This document shows positions 60,964-64,000 of a DNA stretch of 64,000 bases, one piece after another (the first letter of the stretch is position 1; every line of letters begins with the position of its first letter). The translations under genes were made by a program, and so were the position numbers. The notes below the pieces were generated by a model. The model saw only the letters and a list, made by a program, of their open reading frames with translations, made no database searches and was not told the origin of the DNA. The stretch covers positions 1 to 64,000 of the forward strand of contig JABGQM010000011.1 of NCBI GenBank assembly GCA_018648805.1, in the 5' to 3' direction. Source of the DNA: Verrucomicrobiota bacterium. Lineage in GTDB: Bacteria; Verrucomicrobiota; Kiritimatiellia; UBA8416; JABMPJ01.

Positions 60964-63357
60964 ATGACCCGCCAGATCACCCGACTGCGAGACGGATGGA
61001 AGTTTACCAGAACTCCAGATGCGGTCCCGCTCGGACTCGAGTGTGACGACAGCGGATGGGAGACGGTGGAGGTACCCCACGACTGGGCGATTGCGGGTCC
61101 CTTCGACCGCGAGCATGACATCGTGCGGAAGGTGGCCAAGGGTCAGGCAGATATCGAGGAGAACGTCCGCTACATCACGGGACGCTCAGGCGGGCTGCCA
61201 CATATCGGCGAGGGGTGGTACCGCAAGGAGCTCGACATCCCGGCATCGGGCGCGGGTCGCGTGTTCAGGCTCGAGTGCGATGGGATCATGAGCCACAGCA
61301 CGGTCTACTGCAATGGCGCGCCTGTCGGCTCCTGGCCTTACGGCTACACCTCCTTTGCCTTTGACCTCTCCCCCTTCATCCAGCCGGGCGAGCGCAATCT
61401 GATTGCCGTCCACGTGAACAACCTCGGCAACTCCTCCCGCTGGTATCCCGGCGCGGGAATCTACCGCAATGTGCGACTGGTGGAGCTGGATCCGGTTCAC
61501 ATCGACCTCTGGGGCGTGGAGATCACCACGCCAGAGATTACGAACACCCACGGAACCGTGAACATCGTCACCCGCCTTGCTGGGATCGTAGAAACCAACG
61601 GCGTCAGCGTGCGCACCACAATCCTGACGCCGCAGGGCGAACCGGTAGCGACAGACGAGTGCGCCGCCTCCGGCACTGCGGAGCAGACACTGGTGGTCGA
61701 CGCTCCGGAGTTGTGGTCGCTGGAAAGCCCAACGCAGTACACCGTGCGCTCCGAGGTGTTGCTCAACGGTGCCCTTACCGACGTCTTGGACACTCGCTTC
61801 GGCTTCCGCACACTTCGCTTTGACGTGGCCAGCGGCTTCTACCTGAACGGGATATCGGTCAAGATGAAGGGCGTCTGCCAGCACCATGACCTCGGGCCCC
61901 TGGGGGCCGCGGTCAATAGCGCCGCACTGCGCCGCCAGCTTGAAATGCTCCAGGAGATGGGATGCAACGCCATCCGCACCAGCCACAATCCCCCCACCCC
62001 CGAACTGCCCGCCATGGCCAGCGAAATGGGCATCCTGATCATCGATGAGATGTTCGACGAGTGGAAGCACCTCAAGATGGACAATGGGTACAATATCCTC
62101 TGGGACGAGTGGGCCGAGAAGGACGTACGCGCCCTGATCAGGCGGGACAGGAACCACCCCGCCGTCATCATGTGGTCCATCGGGAATGAGATTCATGAGC
62201 AGAGCAAGGAAGACGGCCCGGCGATCTCCCAGTTCCTGGTGGATATCTGTCATGACGAGGATCCGACGCGCCCCGTCACCGCCGGCCTCAACCACTTCGG
62301 CACCCCCATCAGCCACGCCCTTGCCGCCACCCTCGACATCCCGGGGTGGAACTACAAGCCGCACAAGTACGGCCATGCCCGGCTGGCGCTGCCCGACAAG
62401 CCGATCTACGGGAGTGAGACCGCCTCAACCGTCAGCAGCCGAGGCGAGTACTACTTCCCGGCCCGTGACGAGATCCACGAGCGGCGCGACACGCTCCAGG
62501 TCAACAGCTTTGACATGTCCTGCCCCGGCTGGGCGACATCTCCGGACACCGAGTTCCAGGCACAGGAGGCACACCCCTTCGTGATGGGTGAGTTTGTCTG
62601 GACCGGTTTCGACTATCTCGGCGAGCCGACCCCCTACAGCGAAGAGTGGCCCAGTCGCAGCTCCTATTTCGGCATCATCGACCTGGCTGGCCTGCCCAAA
62701 GACCGCTACTACCTCTACCAGTCCCACTGGACGGACAAGGAGGTACTGCATCTCCTGCCGCACTGGACCTGGCCCGGCCTCGAAGGCCAACCCGTCTCCG
62801 TGCAGTGCTACGCCTCGTACGACAAGGTGGAGCTCTTTGTCAACGGCGTCTCGCAAGGCATGCGCGACCGCTACGAGAAGGGCCGCGTCTTGCAGAGCAA
62901 CTACCGCTTCCTCTGGCAGGACGTCACCTACGAGCCCGGCGAAATCAAGGTGGTCGCCTACGCCGGCGACGGCAGCATCCTCAACGAGACCCGCCGCACC
63001 ACCGCCGGTGAACCCGCCGCTATCGAACTGATCAGCGACCGCGAGTCGCTGCAGGCCGACGGCGACGACATGGCGTTCATCACCGCCCGCATCGTCGATG
63101 CCGACGGCAACCTCTGCCCCCGCGCCGCTCACCCGCTCACCTTCGCAATTGATGGCCCAGCCCGGATCGTGGGCCTCTGCAATGGCGACGCCACCTCACT
63201 GGAGTCTTTCAAGGGCAACAGCATGCAGGCCTTCAACGGCCTCTGCGTCCTCTACCTACGCACCCTCGACGGATCGGCCGGCCACATTACCGTCACCGCG
63301 AAGGCCGACGAGTTGATGCATGGAACGGTCGCGCTGCAGGGCGGGCGTGGAGAGTGA
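60964..63357 (+). CDS. GH2 beta-galactosidase-like glycoside hydrolase
   Basis: The 797-residue protein has the family 2 plan: sugar-binding domain (about 1-180; WYRKELDIPASG), immunoglobulin-like domain (about 185-285), TIM barrel (about 290-590) and C-terminal domains (VELFVNGVSQG; ELISDRESLQADGDDMAFITARIVDADGN). The acid/base is E409 in WSIGNE and the nucleophile is E485 in YGSETAS. KGVCQHHDLGPLGAA and IRTSHNPP are landmarks of the beta-galactosidase branch. It lacks a signal peptide. The AraC-type regulator begins its 3' end 2 bases after this stop, on the other strand. Substrate could also be a beta-glucuronide or other beta-glycoside. Confidence 0.9.
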   Translation: MTRQITRLRDGWKFTRTPDAVPLGLECDDSGWETVEVPHDWAIAGPFDREHDIVRKVAKGQADIEENVRYITGRSGGLPHIGEGWYRKELDIPASGAGRVFRLECDGIMSHSTVYCNGAPVGSWPYGYTSFAFDLSPFIQPGERNLIAVHVNNLGNSSRWYPGAGIYRNVRLVELDPVHIDLWGVEITTPEITNTHGTVNIVTRLAGIVETNGVSVRTTILTPQGEPVATDECAASGTAEQTLVVDAPELWSLESPTQYTVRSEVLLNGALTDVLDTRFGFRTLRFDVASGFYLNGISVKMKGVCQHHDLGPLGAAVNSAALRRQLEMLQEMGCNAIRTSHNPPTPELPAMASEMGILIIDEMFDEWKHLKMDNGYNILWDEWAEKDVRALIRRDRNHPAVIMWSIGNEIHEQSKEDGPAISQFLVDICHDEDPTRPVTAGLNHFGTPISHALAATLDIPGWNYKPHKYGHARLALPDKPIYGSETASTVSSRGEYYFPARDEIHERRDTLQVNSFDMSCPGWATSPDTEFQAQEAHPFVMGEFVWTGFDYLGEPTPYSEEWPSRSSYFGIIDLAGLPKDRYYLYQSHWTDKEVLHLLPHWTWPGLEGQPVSVQCYASYDKVELFVNGVSQGMRDRYEKGRVLQSNYRFLWQDVTYEPGEIKVVAYAGDGSILNETRRTTAGEPAAIELISDRESLQADGDDMAFITARIVDADGNLCPRAAHPLTFAIDGPARIVGLCNGDATSLESFKGNSMQAFNGLCVLYLRTLDGSAGHITVTAKADELMHGTVALQGGRGE

Positions 63358-63359
63358 GT

Positions 63360-64000
63360 CTACCCGTACTTCCTGAACGCGAGCGGCGACGTCCCGTTGT
63401 ATTTCTTGAACTGGGCGGAAAACTCATAGGCGTTGGCGTATCCCAGCTCTGCGGCGATCGCCCCGACAGACAGGTCCGGACGCCCTTTGAGCAAGCGTGC
63501 CCCCTCAGCCAGTCGGCAGCGGATTCGGTAGCGCCCAGGCGATACGCCTAGCTCGGCCTGAAAGCGTTTGCGAAAGCGCTCATACCCCCAGCCCCGAGCC
63601 ACACAGATCGACCGCATATCAATTCGCTCGGGAAAATTCCGGTCCAGCAATCTGGCCGCCTCATCCACCATCACCCGATCCGGCGATTCGGGCGCCGGAC
63701 CGGATGCGGCGACAATCCGCTGATGTAGATCCAGCAATTCCACCAGCATGGCCCCGTTCTCTGAAGGCGAGGCGGCCACGAGTCGTTTGTGAATCCGATT
63801 GAACTGCTCGACCCAGAGTTGATCGGCACCGACAAAACCGACGGGTGAGTCAGGATCGATCATCCGCATCGCAATCAGGCTCTCGACCAGCTTGGCCCCG
63901 AAGTCGAGGTAGCACTCCCAGAATGGTGCCGTGGTGATCCGAGTGGTATGGGGGTAGCCGGGAATCCGGCTGAAGATGGAGCCTGGCTTCAGCGCGTGGC
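63360..64000 (-). CDS. AraC-family transcriptional regulator (5' end beyond window)
   Basis: The 213 visible residues end with two helix-turn-helix motifs (MRSICVARGWGYERFRKRFQAELGVSPGRYR and VGAIAAELGYANAYEFSAQFKKYNGTSP). The N-terminal part (HALKPGSIFSRIPGYPHTT, APFWECYLDFGAKLVE) looks like an AraC-type sugar-binding cupin region and is open to the window edge, so the start is missing. It converges on the GH2 gene and may regulate it and GH89. Confidence 0.85.
   Translation of the reverse strand, partial: HALKPGSIFSRIPGYPHTTRITTAPFWECYLDFGAKLVESLIAMRMIDPDSPVGFVGADQLWVEQFNRIHKRLVAASPSENGAMLVELLDLHQRIVAASGPAPESPDRVMVDEAARLLDRNFPERIDMRSICVARGWGYERFRKRFQAELGVSPGRYRIRCRLAEGARLLKGRPDLSVGAIAAELGYANAYEFSAQFKKYNGTSPLAFRKYG

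Noticed and set aside
60753..61139. N-terminal extension of the GH89 protein
   Set aside because: The extension reads through palindromic repeat DNA and into the divergent GH2 gene. The GH89 family alignment starts near ATG 60752.

Overview
The window reads as a chromosomal segment of a polysaccharide-degrading bacterium of the PVC type (Planctomycetota, Verrucomicrobiota, Lentisphaerota or Kiritimatiellota). The basis is the gene mix: FGly-type sulfatases, many glycoside hydrolases (GH families), four large PDZ/helical-repeat proteins of the DUF6288 kind, several uroporphyrinogen-decarboxylase-like methyltransferases with a corrinoid protein, and long intergenic palindromic repeats. No rRNA, tRNA, CRISPR array or intact transposase was seen. 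The phylum is inferred from gene content, not from a marker gene.

Layout. 1-5.3 kb: a truncated DUF4338 (DruA-like) gene, a 237-bp inverted-repeat element, a DUF6288 protein, and an in-frame remnant that joins the start of threonine dehydrogenase to the end of 2-amino-3-ketobutyrate CoA ligase. 5.3-9.3 kb: a D-2-hydroxyacid dehydrogenase, a leucine-rich lipoprotein and a zinc-dependent sugar-alcohol dehydrogenase. 9.5-13.8 kb: a PocR-AraC regulator and a secreted Calx-beta protein. 14-17.8 kb: a GH42 beta-galactosidase and a serA-like gene split by a 214-bp element with a perfect 12-bp target duplication. 17.8-23.5 kb: sulfatase, GH10 xylanase, M24 peptidase and an unrecognised 530-aa protein. 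23.5-35.5 kb: a third element, a URO-D-like methyltransferase, an M66-like metallopeptidase and three further DUF6288 proteins. 35.5-40.3 kb: GH78 rhamnosidase, a deleted sulfatase and a GH130 phosphorylase. 40.4-43.2 kb: a deleted URO-D remnant and an intact operon of corrinoid protein, methyltransferase and DUF1638-like protein. 43.2-48.9 kb: a thioredoxin-fold/TPR protein, a Tat-exported protein and a sulfatase. 49-55.7 kb: aldose epimerase, EamA transporter, another URO-D homologue and an AlgI/AlgJ-like O-acetylation pair. 55.8-64 kb: a GH141-like beta-helix protein with a C-terminal PDZ domain, a deleted DUF2961 gene, GH89, GH2 and an AraC regulator cut by the window end.

How the genes fit together. 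Xylanase, rhamnosidase, beta-galactosidases, alpha-N-acetylglucosaminidase, mannoside phosphorylase and sulfatases suggest use of complex, partly sulfated plant, algal or mucin-like glycans. Several of the hydrolases have no visible signal peptide (GH42, GH78, GH130, GH2, GH89, one sulfatase), while the DUF6288 proteins, GH10 and one sulfatase do. No sugar importer is present. The corrinoid and methyltransferase genes point to demethylation of methylated substrates, of unknown identity.

The most unusual feature is gene decay. At least four genes have lost central segments while both ends survive (tdh/kbl, sulfatase, URO-D, DUF2961), one is split by a mobile element (serA) and one is truncated (DruA-like). 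A family of non-autonomous inverted-repeat elements (GAATGGC termini, about 12-bp target duplications) and several other dispersed repeats accompany this decay.
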